Shown: one piece after another, positions 47,165 to 58,146 of the stretch | How the letters are laid out: each line of letters opens with the position of its first letter | How positions within the stretch are numbered: the stretch's first letter is position 1 | Notes under the pieces: generated by a model | The model's database searches: none | What the model saw: only the letters and a program-made list of their open reading frames with translations | What the model was told of the DNA's origin: nothing | Program-made: the position numbers and the translations under genes | DNA from: Clitoria ternatea | Taxonomy: Eukaryota > Streptophyta > Magnoliopsida > Fabales > Fabaceae | Direction of reading: 5' to 3' | Length of the DNA stretch: 64,000 bases | Assembly (NCBI GenBank): GCA_037962975.1 | Contig: CM075669.1 | Span: 115,398,501 to 115,462,500 of the forward strand

Positions 47165-47894
47165 TGATCCGGTCTCAATACCGGTATCCGATCTGCAATA
47201 CATATTTCAACGTCTTTGACAAGACATCTACATGTAACTGGTGTCATCGGTATACATCCGAACTGTAATTCCGTATCAGGCGTTCTCCCTATACCGGTTG
47301 TTCAGGATAACACCATGACATCGGACAATACACACGTCACTGTGCAAAAGACAAGGATCATAGCTACAGGGATCGATCAATAATCCCCTGCACTACGAGC
47401 CAAATTCTGCTCACGGGAATGGTCAACTTGTTCCCTAATCCTAGTCTACATTCTCTATGCTCAATATAAAATAGCCACTTGACCCAATCATGCAGGTAAG
47501 TGCGCAATATAATAATGCTAATGGGAGTTGGTGGTTCCCCACCAACGAATCCTCGTTAATCGAGCCAATCAGGTATATGAACTCACTTCATGATTGAAGT
47601 GAGGGATCTTCAGCTCATTTTTTACGACTGATTACTCTCTGAATACATTCCTTACTTGGAATATAATCACTGACTTGAGCGTCGGAGAATCTTTGCAGGT
47701 GACACCACAATTCGCCCACTTCAACGCGTTAGGTCGGTGTAAAGGATCTCCAGAACGTCCAATCCGCTCTCCTCACTCAAGGACAACGGATACCTACACC
47801 GGATACATATACATCCGGTCTTTTATACAGTATTTACATACTATTCATGACTGGTCTGAGTCCGGATCTCTAGACCCCGGTTCAGGACAGATCA
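47165..47894 (+). repeat. Tat-2 5' LTR
   Basis: 730 bp, TGATCCGGTCTC...GGACAGATCA, matching 62635-63364. The ORF across its right end is not a gene. The TATA box could not be assigned with certainty; AATATAAAATAGCC near 47461-47474 is a candidate. Confidence 0.95.
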
Positions 47895-47914
47895 TTGGCA
47901 CGCCCAGTGGGACA
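47895..47914 (+). promoter_or_regulatory. Tat-2 primer binding site (candidate)
   Basis: TTGGCACGCCCAGTGGGAC directly after the 5' LTR, closely similar to the same position in Tat-1. Its place and conservation argue that it is the PBS; I did not assign the tRNA. The leader to the gag ATG at 47960 is short. Confidence 0.7.
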
Positions 47915-47959
47915 CGATAAAGTTATTCCCATATCCTTTGACAGAGCAAGTAATCCACA

Positions 47960-49396
47960 ATGGAAGGCGAAGCACATGATTTCGTAGAGAATCAGCCTGA
48001 AGACAGAACTAACCCCAACGTCTTCAGGAAGCTCAACTTTGATTCTCATGGGGGCAGTTCAAAGAAGATAGTAACAGTCTCTAATCCTGATCCTCGTGAT
48101 GAGCTGATCAGCCAACTTCAGAAGGAACTCGCTGAATTGCGAAGAGAGAGAAGGCAAAGTGAGGATAAAGAATCATCCCGCACGCGAAACACCCCCCGTA
48201 CAACTGATGGTGAAAAGTCCACCACTCTCCAATACTCAAAGATCCCTACGTTTGACGAGGAAGAACAAACTCGTGATTCTGAAGATGAGGCTTCCCGAAG
48301 GAAGAGGGAGTCAATGGCAGCACCTCCAGTGTCTTACAAGCTAAAAGTTCCTTTTTCAAGGAGACTTATGAGCATCCACATCCCCAAGCACCTTCAAACT
48401 ACTCAGCCACTTTCCATTGGAAAATACAATGGAGAAACTGATCCAACTAAGCACCTTGATGCTTATGTGTTTGAAGCCATGTACTTGGGGGCTGATGAAG
48501 ACGTGATGTGCCAAATGTTCCCTCGAACATTGTCTGAGGAGGCCCTCGGGTGGTTTAAAGGCCTGCCTTCTGGATCCATAGATTCTTGGACGGAAATGGC
48601 AGCTGCCTTTGAAACCCACTTTGTCATCTCCAGAGACATACCCAAGACGTCTCATACCTTGGCTCAGATTAAGCAAGGTGAAACAGAGGGCTTAAAAGAT
48701 TTTTTGAAGAGGTTTTATAAGGAAGCAGCCCTGGTTCCTAACCTCACAGAATCTATCAAGCTGCATATCGTTATTGAGGCATTGCAGCCAGGATCAGCTT
48801 TCGCTCTTTCATTAGCAAAGAGCCCTCCAGCAACTTTTGAGGAGTTCAGGAAAAAAGCCTCAAAGTACGTGAGCATAGAGATGCACTTGGAGGCAATGGC
48901 TGCAAAGAAAAAGCCACCAACACCATCTCCCCAAACCCAGAAGGGTAAGGAGAAGACGAGGTCAGAACGCATGGAGAGGCCATTCACCAATCCTAAGGTT
49001 AATAACCACCCTCCTCGACCTCGAGAAAAGCATGTCAATTCCTTCAGCCATTATGCATAGTTATCTGCTAGACCATCTCAGATTTTGAGAGAGGTCGGAT
49101 GGCCAGTTTTCAGCACATATGGCATCAGGAGACCAGCCCCTATGAAAAGACCAGGAAATTCCCGTAAGTACTGCGATTTTCATGAACAAAATGGTCATTC
49201 CACTGATGAATGCCAAGCTCTAAAGAACGCGGTTGAGACGCTAATTAGAGAAGGCAAATTGAAGCAGTACCTGTTCAAAGAAAAATCTCTTGACAGGGTA
49301 GAACGGAATGAGAAGAGAGAAAGAGATCCAGACGACGGGGATGACAACAACGGCAATCCAGTCTGAAAGTTCTCTGCTGCAGAAAAGCAAAAAGGT
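47960..49396 (+). pseudogene. Tat-2 gag, with two in-frame stops
   Basis: Begins MEGEAHDFVENQPEDRTN. A charged N-terminal part with a short coiled coil (DELISQLQKELAELRRERR) is followed by the gag core (KVPFSRRLMSIHIPKHLQ; YNGETDPTKHLDAYVF; ALGWFKGLPSGSIDSW; LKDFLKRFYKEAALVPNL), then a Lys/Pro-rich linker. A TAG ends the first frame at 49060. The frame resumes with ILREVGWPVFSTYGIRR, the zinc-binding-like YCDFHEQNGHSTDEC (near 49170), and a TGA at 49364-49366. The second stop occurs where Tat-1 has an Arg codon, so CGA to TGA is the simple explanation. Confidence 0.9.
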
Positions 49397-49897
49397 GTGA
49401 TGACTGATAATGCAGCGCAAAGAGACAGCCTGCCCCAGCAACAACGTCAGGGCCGACGTAAAGTTATTGACATGATTGCTGGAGGATTTGCTGGAGGAGG
49501 AGCTTCAATTACAGCTCGTAAGAATCATCACAGAATGATTCTATCTGTGCAAGGGAAAGTCAAAGACAATCGCCCTTACAGAGGAGGGATTGAGGCTCCC
49601 ATAATCTCTTTCTCCGATGAGGATTTTGGCCCAACCATTCCTGGTGGTGACGATGCTGTGGTCATCACTGCAGTGATAGCCAACAAGGACGTCCGAAGAA
49701 TCCTTGTTGACCAGGGAAGTTCCTGCGATGTTATTTTCTACAATTGCTTTGAAAGAATGGGTTTTAAAGACTCAGACTTACAGCCTTATACGCAGGAACT
49801 AACAGCTTTTAACGGTGCAAAGCAACCAACTAAAGGGTATCTTGACACCCTTATCTCGTTTGAAGGCGAGCCAGGGGCCAGAACGGTCAAATCCTGA
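49397..49897 (+). pseudogene. Tat-2 protease region, ended by an in-frame TGA
   Basis: Encodes the end of gag and the aspartic protease that matures the polyprotein. Active-site region is NKDVRRILVDQGSSCDVIFYN near 49680-49740, then FNGAKQPTKGYLDTLISFEGEPG. It shares the frame with pol, which begins right after the TGA at 49895-49897; Tat-1 has an Arg codon at that place. The stop separates protease from pol in this copy unless it is read through. Confidence 0.88.
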
Positions 49898-52800
49898 GTG
49901 CTGGTGATTGATGTCAAATCACCATTTAACGGCATCATAGGCCGCCCTACTCTAAATGCAATGGAGGCAGTTGTGTCAACCCCACATCTCCTTATCAAGT
50001 TCATTGATAAGGATAATGCTGTTTCATCAATCCGGGGTGATCAAGAGATGGCTAGGTATTGCTACAACCTTAGCCTCAACATGACGAAGTTGGACGCCTC
50101 CAATAAAAAGAGGAAACTCAACGATGCTGGAGCAGCTGCTGGATCTGTAAGCCTTGTCGACCTGGACCCTAGGGCGGATTTGAACATTGATCCGCTCAAC
50201 CCGTTAAAGCCCACACCAGATGGAAGTTCCAGGGACATCGTCTTGGGAGATTCTCCAGAAAAGATCACCCATATCAACGACAAGCTAGATACAGAAATGG
50301 AGCAACGACTACTGATGCTCCTGCAAGAGTTTAAAGATCTCTTTGCGTGGACTGCAGCCGATATGCCAGGCATAGACCCTGAATTCTGCTGTCATAAATT
50401 ATCCGTCTATCCAGAGACGAAACCGGTGGCCCAAAAGAAAAGACAATTGGGCCCAGAGAAACAAAAGGCAGCTTGCCAGCAAACTGAGGAGTTGCTGAAG
50501 GCCGGATTTATCAAGGAAATCTGGTATTCCTCTTGGCTTTCGAATGTGGTGATGGTCCATAAATCCAATGGTAAATGGAGAATGTGCGTTGACTACGTGG
50601 ACCTCAACCGCTGCTGTCCAAAAGATCCTTATCCTCTTCCTAATATAGATCGGATGGTGGATGATTCCTCTGGTTATCAATACCTGAGCTTCATGGACGC
50701 TTATTCAGGTTACAACCAAATTCTGATGTGCGAAGAGGATCAAGAGAAAACAGCTTTCATAAATGATCGTGGTGTCTTTTGTTATAAAGTCATGCCCTTT
50801 GGCCTGAAAAATGCTGGGGCAACATATCAGCGCATGATCAACAAGGTTTTCGAAGGCATGCATACCAAACTTGTTGAAGTATACATTGACGATATAATAG
50901 CAAAGACACCGGTTGGTGGCGATCATGTCGAAGATTTACGCCAAGTGTTCACCCGTTTGAGAAAATTTAACATGAGGCTGAACCCAATAAAATGCACATT
51001 TGCTGTCCCTGCTGGGAAATTCTTGGGATTCATGTTAACTCAACGAGGTATCGAAGCCAATCCAGGGAAATGCCAAACGATTCTAGACATGCAGAGTCCA
51101 AAGAATCTCAGAGAAGTCCAATCCCTGAATGGCAAGGTAGCAGCTTTGGCACGATTCATGCCAAAGATGGCTCACAGGTCGCTCCCCCTGTATAGGATAC
51201 TGAAAAAGTCCAAGAAATTTGAGTGGGGACAGGAACAAGAAAAAGCTTTCCAAGAGCTTAAGGAGGTGTTGTCCAAACCTCCCATTCTCACGAAGCCTGA
51301 CCCCGAAGATACACTCATTCTATACTTGGCTATTTCAGATGAAGCTTTGGGCATTGCCTTGATAAAAGAAACTCCTGATGGACAGAGACCGGTCTATTTC
51401 ACTAGCAAAACCTTGCAAGGTGCTGAGATCCGGTATCAAAAAATCGAAAAGGCCGCCCTCGCTGTTGTTTGGGCCTCTCGACGGCTGCGTCCGTACTTTC
51501 ACGCCCATCCAATCATAGTGAGAACGGACTTGCCACTCCGTTCTGTCTTAATCAAGCCCGATCTCGCTGGGAGGATGATCAAATGGTCTATTGAACTATC
51601 TGAGTTTGATATATCCTATGAACCCCGAAGCGCTATTAAAGCTCAAGTCTTGGCTGATTTTGTTGTGGAAATGACAGGGACTGATCCAGATTCCCCTCGT
51701 GTCCATTGGACCATTTACGTTGATGGTTCATCGAACCAAAGAGGCTCTGGAGCAGGTGTAGTTCTAGAAAGTGACGACGGAGTACACCTGGAAATCTCCC
51801 TTCGTTTCAATTTCAAAACATCCAACAACCAAGCTGAGTACGAGGCTTGTTTGGCCGGACTGAGAGCTGCAATTGACATCGGAGCTTCTGAGGCGACGCT
51901 CTGCAGCGATTCACAGCTGGTGATTTCACAAATCTTAGGAGATTATCAAGCTCGCGAACCTCAACTCCAATTATACTTGAACTGTGTCAAGGAGTTGGTA
52001 GAGAAATTCTCGAAGGTGGAATTCAAGCATGTTCCGCGCGAAGAGAATACAAGAGCGGATATACTCTCCAGACTAGCAAGCACCAAACGACCAGGTAGCA
52101 CCACTACGCTGGTCCAAAGCACACTGACGTCGCCCAGCATCCCTCTTTTTCCTTCTCTAAACGCCATAATGACTAACTCTCTTTACGGGGATACATGGAT
52201 GGCTCCTTACATCCGTTATTTGGCTGATGGACAACTACCTACAGATGAGAAGGAAAAGACGAGGCTAAGGAGAGAATTACTGTATTTCACTATGATTGAT
52301 GGTAATCTTTACAGAAGGGCACTCTCTGTGCCCTATTTGATTTGTCTCAAAGAGGATGAGGTGCAAGATGTAATAGAGGAAGTGCATGGAGGACAATGTG
52401 GACACCACGCCGGAGGAAGAAGCTTAATGCGAAAAATCCTCAGAGCTGGATACTGGTGGCCCACGATGAAGCAAGACTCCATTGACTTCGTCAAAAAATG
52501 CGACGCTTGCCAAAAATTCTCTAACCTTCACCACACAGCGGCGGAAGAACTCTTCACATCCGCTGTTCCATGGCCCTTCTATCAATGGGGATTGGATATT
52601 CTGGGCCCCTTTCCAACTGCTCCTGGGGGCATTAAATATCTCATTGTAGGGGTCGATTATTTCACTAAGTGGATAGAAGCAGAGCCGGTGGTGCATATTA
52701 CTTCAGCCCGAACTCGTCGTTTCATGTATGAAAACATCATAACACGGTTCGGGGTCCCAGCACGGATTGTCACAGATAATGGCACCCAGTTCACGGATAG

Positions 52801-53431
52801 AAAATTCACAGATTTGCTCGAGGGGTTAGGAATAACCCAGATATTCTTATCCGTTGAACACCCCCAAACTAACGGCCAAGCTGAAGTAGCCAACAGGGAG
52901 GTGCTAAAGGGACTCAAGAAACGCCTTGGTGAAGCCAAGGGCGGATGGACAGACCAGCTGTGCCACGTCCTGTGGGCATATCGGACAACGCCTCATTCAT
53001 CTACCAACGAATCCCCATATCGTCTAACATACGGGGTAGAGGCAATGATACCTGTGGAACTGCAAATTGCTTCCACAAGGGTCAAGTACTTCTCTGAAGA
53101 AACGAATAACGCCAACTTGGCATCCGAAATGGATGTCATACAGGAACTCAGAGAAGATGCATTCATCAGAGATCAAGCTATCAAAGCCAAAGTTGCTCTC
53201 CGGTACAACAAACGAGTCCAATCAAGGACTTTCAACGTTGGAGATTTGGTTTTGAGGAAAGCAAGTATAGGGAACAAATTCGCTCATCAAGGAAAACTAG
53301 CCCCAAACTGGGAAGGCCCGTACAGGGTATCCGAAGTTATTGGCAAAGGCTCTTACCGCCTTGAAAACCTTGATGGCACTCCAATCCGAAATAAATGGAA
53401 CACCCAAAACTTGCGCATCTACTATAGCTAG
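49898..53431 (+). CDS. Tat-2 pol: RT, RNase H, second (archaeal-type) RNase H, integrase
   Basis: 1177-codon open frame. After a linker (about 60-170), RT spans about 175-400 (GKWRMCVDYVDLN; catalytic YIDDIIAKT near 329). The first RNase H is at about 470-560 (LYLAISDEALGIALI; ARRFMPK-like text precedes it). The second RNase H starts with HWTIYVDGSSNQRGSGAGV near 603 and includes NNQAEYEACLAGL and DSQLVIS. This extra domain is a Tat-lineage trait. Integrase has an HHCC finger (GGQCGHHAGGRSL, CDACQKF, about 830-875), a DDE core (WGLDILGPFPTAPGG near 895, VTDNGTQFTD, EHPQTNGQAEVANRE) and a C-terminal domain (FNVGDLVLRKAS). The end RIYYS matches Tat-1. All catalytic residues look present. The first residue shown follows a stop, not an ATG, as expected within a polyprotein. 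Confidence 0.95.
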   Translation: MLVIDVKSPFNGIIGRPTLNAMEAVVSTPHLLIKFIDKDNAVSSIRGDQEMARYCYNLSLNMTKLDASNKKRKLNDAGAAAGSVSLVDLDPRADLNIDPLNPLKPTPDGSSRDIVLGDSPEKITHINDKLDTEMEQRLLMLLQEFKDLFAWTAADMPGIDPEFCCHKLSVYPETKPVAQKKRQLGPEKQKAACQQTEELLKAGFIKEIWYSSWLSNVVMVHKSNGKWRMCVDYVDLNRCCPKDPYPLPNIDRMVDDSSGYQYLSFMDAYSGYNQILMCEEDQEKTAFINDRGVFCYKVMPFGLKNAGATYQRMINKVFEGMHTKLVEVYIDDIIAKTPVGGDHVEDLRQVFTRLRKFNMRLNPIKCTFAVPAGKFLGFMLTQRGIEANPGKCQTILDMQSPKNLREVQSLNGKVAALARFMPKMAHRSLPLYRILKKSKKFEWGQEQEKAFQELKEVLSKPPILTKPDPEDTLILYLAISDEALGIALIKETPDGQRPVYFTSKTLQGAEIRYQKIEKAALAVVWASRRLRPYFHAHPIIVRTDLPLRSVLIKPDLAGRMIKWSIELSEFDISYEPRSAIKAQVLADFVVEMTGTDPDSPRVHWTIYVDGSSNQRGSGAGVVLESDDGVHLEISLRFNFKTSNNQAEYEACLAGLRAAIDIGASEATLCSDSQLVISQILGDYQAREPQLQLYLNCVKELVEKFSKVEFKHVPREENTRADILSRLASTKRPGSTTTLVQSTLTSPSIPLFPSLNAIMTNSLYGDTWMAPYIRYLADGQLPTDEKEKTRLRRELLYFTMIDGNLYRRALSVPYLICLKEDEVQDVIEEVHGGQCGHHAGGRSLMRKILRAGYWWPTMKQDSIDFVKKCDACQKFSNLHHTAAEELFTSAVPWPFYQWGLDILGPFPTAPGGIKYLIVGVDYFTKWIEAEPVVHITSARTRRFMYENIITRFGVPARIVTDNGTQFTDRKFTDLLEGLGITQIFLSVEHPQTNGQAEVANREVLKGLKKRLGEAKGGWTDQLCHVLWAYRTTPHSSTNESPYRLTYGVEAMIPVELQIASTRVKYFSEETNNANLASEMDVIQELREDAFIRDQAIKAKVALRYNKRVQSRTFNVGDLVLRKASIGNKFAHQGKLAPNWEGPYRVSEVIGKGSYRLENLDGTPIRNKWNTQNLRIYYS

Positions 53432-54906
53432 CTGTTGGAACCATCTACACTCTCTTATCCTTATCTTGGATTGAATACTGGAGAATTTATTTTCACAGCT
53501 ACGCTCTCATTGTAATTCTTATTTTTGATTTAATAAGAATCTCTCACAACAATTTAACTCTTTCGAGTTTTTCTTATGCTGTGATTTTCAGTTTATCCGG
53601 TGTACAGAAACATATTCAGGACGGATGATCTCAGCTACTTGTTCTGTAGTTGACGATGTAACTCCTCGAATATGTGCAACACACAAGAGCATACTCAGGA
53701 CGGATGATCTCAATTACCCATTCTGTAATTGATGATGTAACTCCTCGAGTGTGTCTAATTTATTGAAGGCCCGGATTGTAGGATTAAACCGAACTCTGGG
53801 TACGGTTAGTAAGTTTGGCTGAACACCGGTGAAGGCTCAGATTGTAGGATTAAACCGAACTCTGAGTACGACTAGTAGGTTTGGCCGAACGTCGGTGAAG
53901 ACCTGAGTTGTAGGATTAAACCGAACCTCAGGACATGGGTTGTAGGGCTGGTCCTTTTTCAAGGCCACAAACCGAACCCCATGCGAAGGCTTGGGCGCAG
54001 TAAGCTGGTTCTTCTTCAAGACCACGCTGAACCCCAAGTAACGGGCGCAGTAGGTTCAGGATTAGCCCTGATCTGAACCCCGTGTTGAAGTCTCAGATTG
54101 TAGGATTAAACCGAACTCTGAGTACGACTAGTAGGATTGACTGAACGTCGGTGAAGAATCGTCATTGGGTAAAACCAAAAGACCGATTGAAGAACGGTTA
54201 GTAGGATTAAACCGAACGCCAAATACGACATGGATTGTAGGATCAAACCGAACTCCAAACACAACAAGTAAGTTATACTGAACTCCAAATTAATACTTTC
54301 TGGTGAAGTTCTTTATTTGGAAGTTTTATAGCTTTGAATTCTGAATCATCAATTCTGACACAAAAATAATTCACTCGGGTATGCCACAATCTGAGGCATA
54401 TTCACCCGAAACCTCTCAGTCGGAAATATTTGAAGAGGAATTTCTATTTTAAATCCTCACTCTCAAGAACTCTCACGTGAAAGTCTCACTCAGAGTTTGT
54501 TCAAAGTACTGATCACCCAATGATACTGGGGGACAACATCAACGGTTTAATGAATATCTTGAGGAATGAACTCTCGATGAAACGATCTCACAATCATTCC
54601 CCTTAAGTCGATCTCGTGATGATGATATATTCCCTCACAAGCGGTGATCTTATTATGAAATTCATCTCGCATGTATAAGACCGGTATGGAGATTGTGTTT
54701 TACAATCCGATCTTCATTACTTAAATCCGGAATGACACAATACACATGCAATCCCTATATTAGAGTTGTTTTTCACTAAACAGGAATGGAGGTAAAAAAC
54801 TCTTTTATTGATTTAATGAGAATTACAATTCGTGTAATAATCCGGAGCTGATCCCGAAACACAGCGAATTCGAATCAATAAAATGAAAAAGGAAACAGGG
54901 AAGGCG
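53432..54906. repeat. Tat-2 convergent 3' region: hairpins and tandem repeats
   Basis: Lies between the ends of pol and antisense gene copy 1. Two hairpin units (53617-53748) with CAGGACGGATGATCTCA and GATGTAACTCCT arms are followed by about six copies of a core GTAGGATTAAACCGAAC at 53774-54255. The rest (54256-54843) is unique-looking. The conserved 3' motif of the antisense gene (GGAGCTGATCCC on plus, 54844-54855) ends the block. No ORF here looks real. Confidence 0.75.
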
Positions 54907-57429
54907 CTACTTTCTCTGGCTTGAATCTCCTTCTTTCCCTTCGCTTTTGCCTCCGGTCTTGCCTTCTTCAGTGCGAGAACTTGTTCCTGTACTTATGGGC
55001 TTCAAGAGTGAAGGTCCCATTGATTGGCCTTCAGGTAAAGGAGCAAACTTATAAGGAGTGTTAGGCGGACTCTCATGACGGTTATCAACGATGGCCACTA
55101 GTTTCCCTTGGTGAAACTCATAAAACGGTTCAATACCGTTCAGATTAATTGACACCTTAGGATTCCGGTATAGCACTTGACGAACTGCCAACCCGAAAGC
55201 CTCCTTGACTGCTTGATCACACATGTTTACAGCATCGTCTAAGTCTGCTTTCAGGGTCTTGACTTCGTCAGTCGAATCCGCCAACTTTAAGAGCAGCTCC
55301 TTTTCCTTACGTGACCAATCATCCACTCCTTGAGAATGGATGACTTTAGCCTCCTTCAACCCCTCCTCCAGCTTTGAAGAGCGTTCCTTCTCCGTACAGA
55401 GTTTGGCATAGAGGTCAGCGTTGATTTTCTTCTGATCAAGAACCTGACCCTCCAGCTCTTTGGCAAGGTTCTTCAGCTTGGCAATTTCTTCATCCTTCTT
55501 CTGAGTTTCTTCTCTGGAAGCTTCTAATTTTCCTTCTAATTGGAGGATGATTGCCTTGTCCTTGCCAACCATTGAGGTGAGCCTTTCGTTCTCTTCTGTA
55601 AGCTCACGAACTGACTTGAGAAGCCCAGACAATTCAGCCAAGTGCCTCTGTCCGTCGTCGCAAGCTTTGATCATTTCTTCACTCTTCAACGAGGGCTTCA
55701 CCTTGTATGATGGTTCAGGAACGCCCTCAGGAACGGAGTCCTCATACAACAGATTATGAACAAGGCCGGAACTACCTTCAAGAGGACAAGGAGCTTTGGG
55801 TGTGAAATAAGTCGTTATTGGCTTCACCCCATAAGTGATTACACTGCTTGGGGCATCAGGAGTGGGCTCTTCCGCTCTCCTTTCCTTAGAGGGCTCTGGC
55901 TCAATAACCCCTCTTGAAGTCTTTGGTTTCTTGGGCGAAGGTTGACGGTCTGAGATCTTGGAGGGGTCACGCTTTGTCCTCTTCTTTTTCTCGACGACCT
56001 TCTTAGATCCGCCCTCGAGTAAAGGAATATCGTCACCAGCAGACGAGGTTAATATTATTGTCTCAGCAGTAGCCTTCTTTAATTCCGCTTTGCCTGAATG
56101 TCATTTTCAGCCGCAACGGAAGTCTCTCTGGCCTTGAGTCCTTTTAGCCTATTCATCTCTGGTGACTCGCTCTGAATTTCACCTGCACAATCAAAAGACA
56201 CAATCAGAGATCAAAATTTTCAAGGCATGACATAATAACGCATGAAGAATGGCAGGAAAATTACGTAAATACTCCTCGCAAGTAGACTTTGGTCCTAACA
56301 AACGCCTGCAGGAGAAAAATTGGTGTGAGGTTGTGTAGGATTGCAGAGCCGAAAGAACAGAGATCGAGGATGGACTCAGTTCGTCCTCCTCGGTGTAGTA
56401 CGCTTGGGAGGTCAACAAAAAATGTTTGTGCGTCCAAGCCGCTGGGAATTTTGGAATCCCATCTTCAGTTAACTAAAAAATTGGTTCATTTGGATGGACG
56501 CTGATCTTCGTATAATAGGACTTGAAAGAACGGCCATCGACTTTGGCGGAATCAGTGTACGCCTCAAAATTGATTATTTTGGAGAGAGTCCGGAGAGATA
56601 TCAAGCTCACTCCCCCCTTCTCCTTATTTGCACGACGGACTACTTGAGAAAAGTAGAAGAGCATAGCCACCGTCGGTTGAAAATTGAAGTGCTCCCCAAG
56701 CACTTCGAGAGAACGGATTAACCCCCATCCATTAGGGTGAAGTTGCGAGGGAGCGCAGTCCAAGAATCTCAGGACTCCCATCTGAAACTTCGTAAAAAGG
56801 AAACGCACGCCCAAGTTTAGAAATAAAAAATCATACATGTACAAGGACCTCTCATCCGGTGTATGACATATCCGTTCTGATGGAAGGGGAGCGAACACCT
56901 TAAAACACCATTTGTATTTGTCCTTCTTCCAAACCGTAAACCGCGGCTCCAGCTCCGCTTCATCCTCCCGAGCGTGGACGGACGGTGTTTCACGAAACTC
57001 CTCAGCCACCCAGCTGAATGGGCGTTTCTGTTGGAATTTCACCCAGTCTATCCGGTGTGCAACCACATTGCATAGGCCGGATTGGGTCTTCAAGATATAC
57101 TTCTCAGAAGGAGATTCCCCTTCAGACGATTTCCTCCCAGTAACTTTCTTTGTCACCATTGTGAAAGCTTTGATGCTGCGATAAAATTTCACATCATCAG
57201 AGAGATACAAATCCCCACTCTCGACACTCTCACTGGAGGAAGAAGACTCTGAAGAGGGTATAATCACCCTTCGCCTTTGATATTGCGACTCTTCCCCCTC
57301 TGTATACTGTGGCCTCGACTGGAAGATCACTGGGATCCTCCCACCACGAACGCTAGGGTTTTGAGTCAAAGCCCTTCTTCCTCTTCCTCTAGGGCTAACG
57401 CCACTGAAGCTAACACCCTTCCTAGACAT
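54907..57429 (-). pseudogene. Tat-2 antisense gene, copy 1 (two exons)
   Basis: A spliced gene opposite to pol. Exon 1 (57429-56265) starts MSRKGVSFSGVSPRGRGRRA and has a Ser/Glu-rich stretch. The conserved head follows (about residues 110-300: RICHTPDERSLYMYDF, LDCAPSQLHPNGWGLI, LEVLGEHFNF, QVVRRANK, KVDGRSFKSYYTKI). The intron is 56264-56183 (82 bp, GTAATT...TGTGCAG). Exon 2 (56182-54907) has a basic Lys/Arg/Pro linker, a long coiled coil (about 55640-55230) and the tail FGLAVRQVLYRNP, EPFYEFHQGKLVA. One TAG falls at a Trp position (near 56470), and one frameshift lies near 56100 just after the splice. Function unknown. The basic regions suggest a nuclear or nucleic-acid-binding protein, which is only an inference. 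Confidence 0.8.
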
Positions 57430-58064
57430 TCTCAAATATTGAAAAGAGATACAAAAAACGAAGGGAAAGTGGTTACCTAAGGATAGTGAATTGAAATTCA
57501 CAGAGGCGAACACGAAGAACTTCTCGGAACTTTTACAGAGGTTCGTTAAGGGAGCAACAAGAAATGGTAACTGAGATTGCCAGATATGCCTTTTTCAGGG
57601 CACAAGAATTTTTCAAATACCCACTAAACACAACCTGTCGTTTACCCCCAAACGACTCCCTGTTTAGTGGACCAAAATTGTCGTTTAGTACCTCAAGGCG
57701 CGAAAATGCCATCGTTTTGTCACAGAGCCTTCGAAATGGGCCTATTAAAACCAAATACTAGGCCCAACAAGACTATGCGTGACAGTTACTAAGACATGCG
57801 CATTTAACGCAATAATGGCTCGCCCACGTGAATTAAGGCATTAAATGTCCAATCATTAGAAACGTGGCCACCATTACTCGAATACCAAGGGTTGTGAAAT
57901 TCGATAAACTCCTGATATTCTCATTGTCGAATCCGCCCTTAGGAGATTCATCACTACGGAACCTTGTTCCCAGAGCGGACATATACAATTCGATGTAGTC
58001 CCGAAATCCAGACGTACTACGATTAATATAGCTCATATGAGCAAGTCTACTCATTCCTCACATT
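57430..58064 (-). promoter_or_regulatory. Upstream region of antisense gene copy 1
   Basis: Homologous in patches to 61980-62620 upstream of copy 2 (for example GCCCACGTGAATTAA near 57822 and GGCCCA words). A TTTTAATAGGCCCAT string (minus strand, near 57735-57750) combines a TATA-like sequence with a site II (TGGGCC-type) element, common in plant promoters. A CCTTAGGTAAC at about 57471-57481 matches a similarly placed GAGGTAAC in copy 2 and may be a 5'-UTR splice donor. CACGTG is a G-box core. Confidence 0.5.
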
Positions 58065-58078
58065 AGCTAGGGGGCTAG
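58065..58078 (+). other. Internal PPT-like remnant marking the module duplication
   Basis: AGCTAGGGGGCTAG resembles the AGCTAGGGGACATA just before the 3' LTR (62621-62634), and upstream bases (CATTCCTCACATTAGCTAG versus CAGTCCCTCACACAAGCTAG) also match. This suggests the two antisense modules arose by tandem duplication of the whole pre-LTR segment. Confidence 0.6.
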
Positions 58079-58146
58079 TAGAGGTATTACTCGGATTTCG
58101 GATTCGAAAATTTGTTCAATCCGTACTCCATGATTAAAAAACTTCA

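Noticed and set aside
47675..47920. ORF across the Tat-2 LTR end, with a copy at 63145-63375 and a similar one in Tat-1
   Set aside because: It is LTR sequence read through by chance; coding beyond the LTR differs among the copies.
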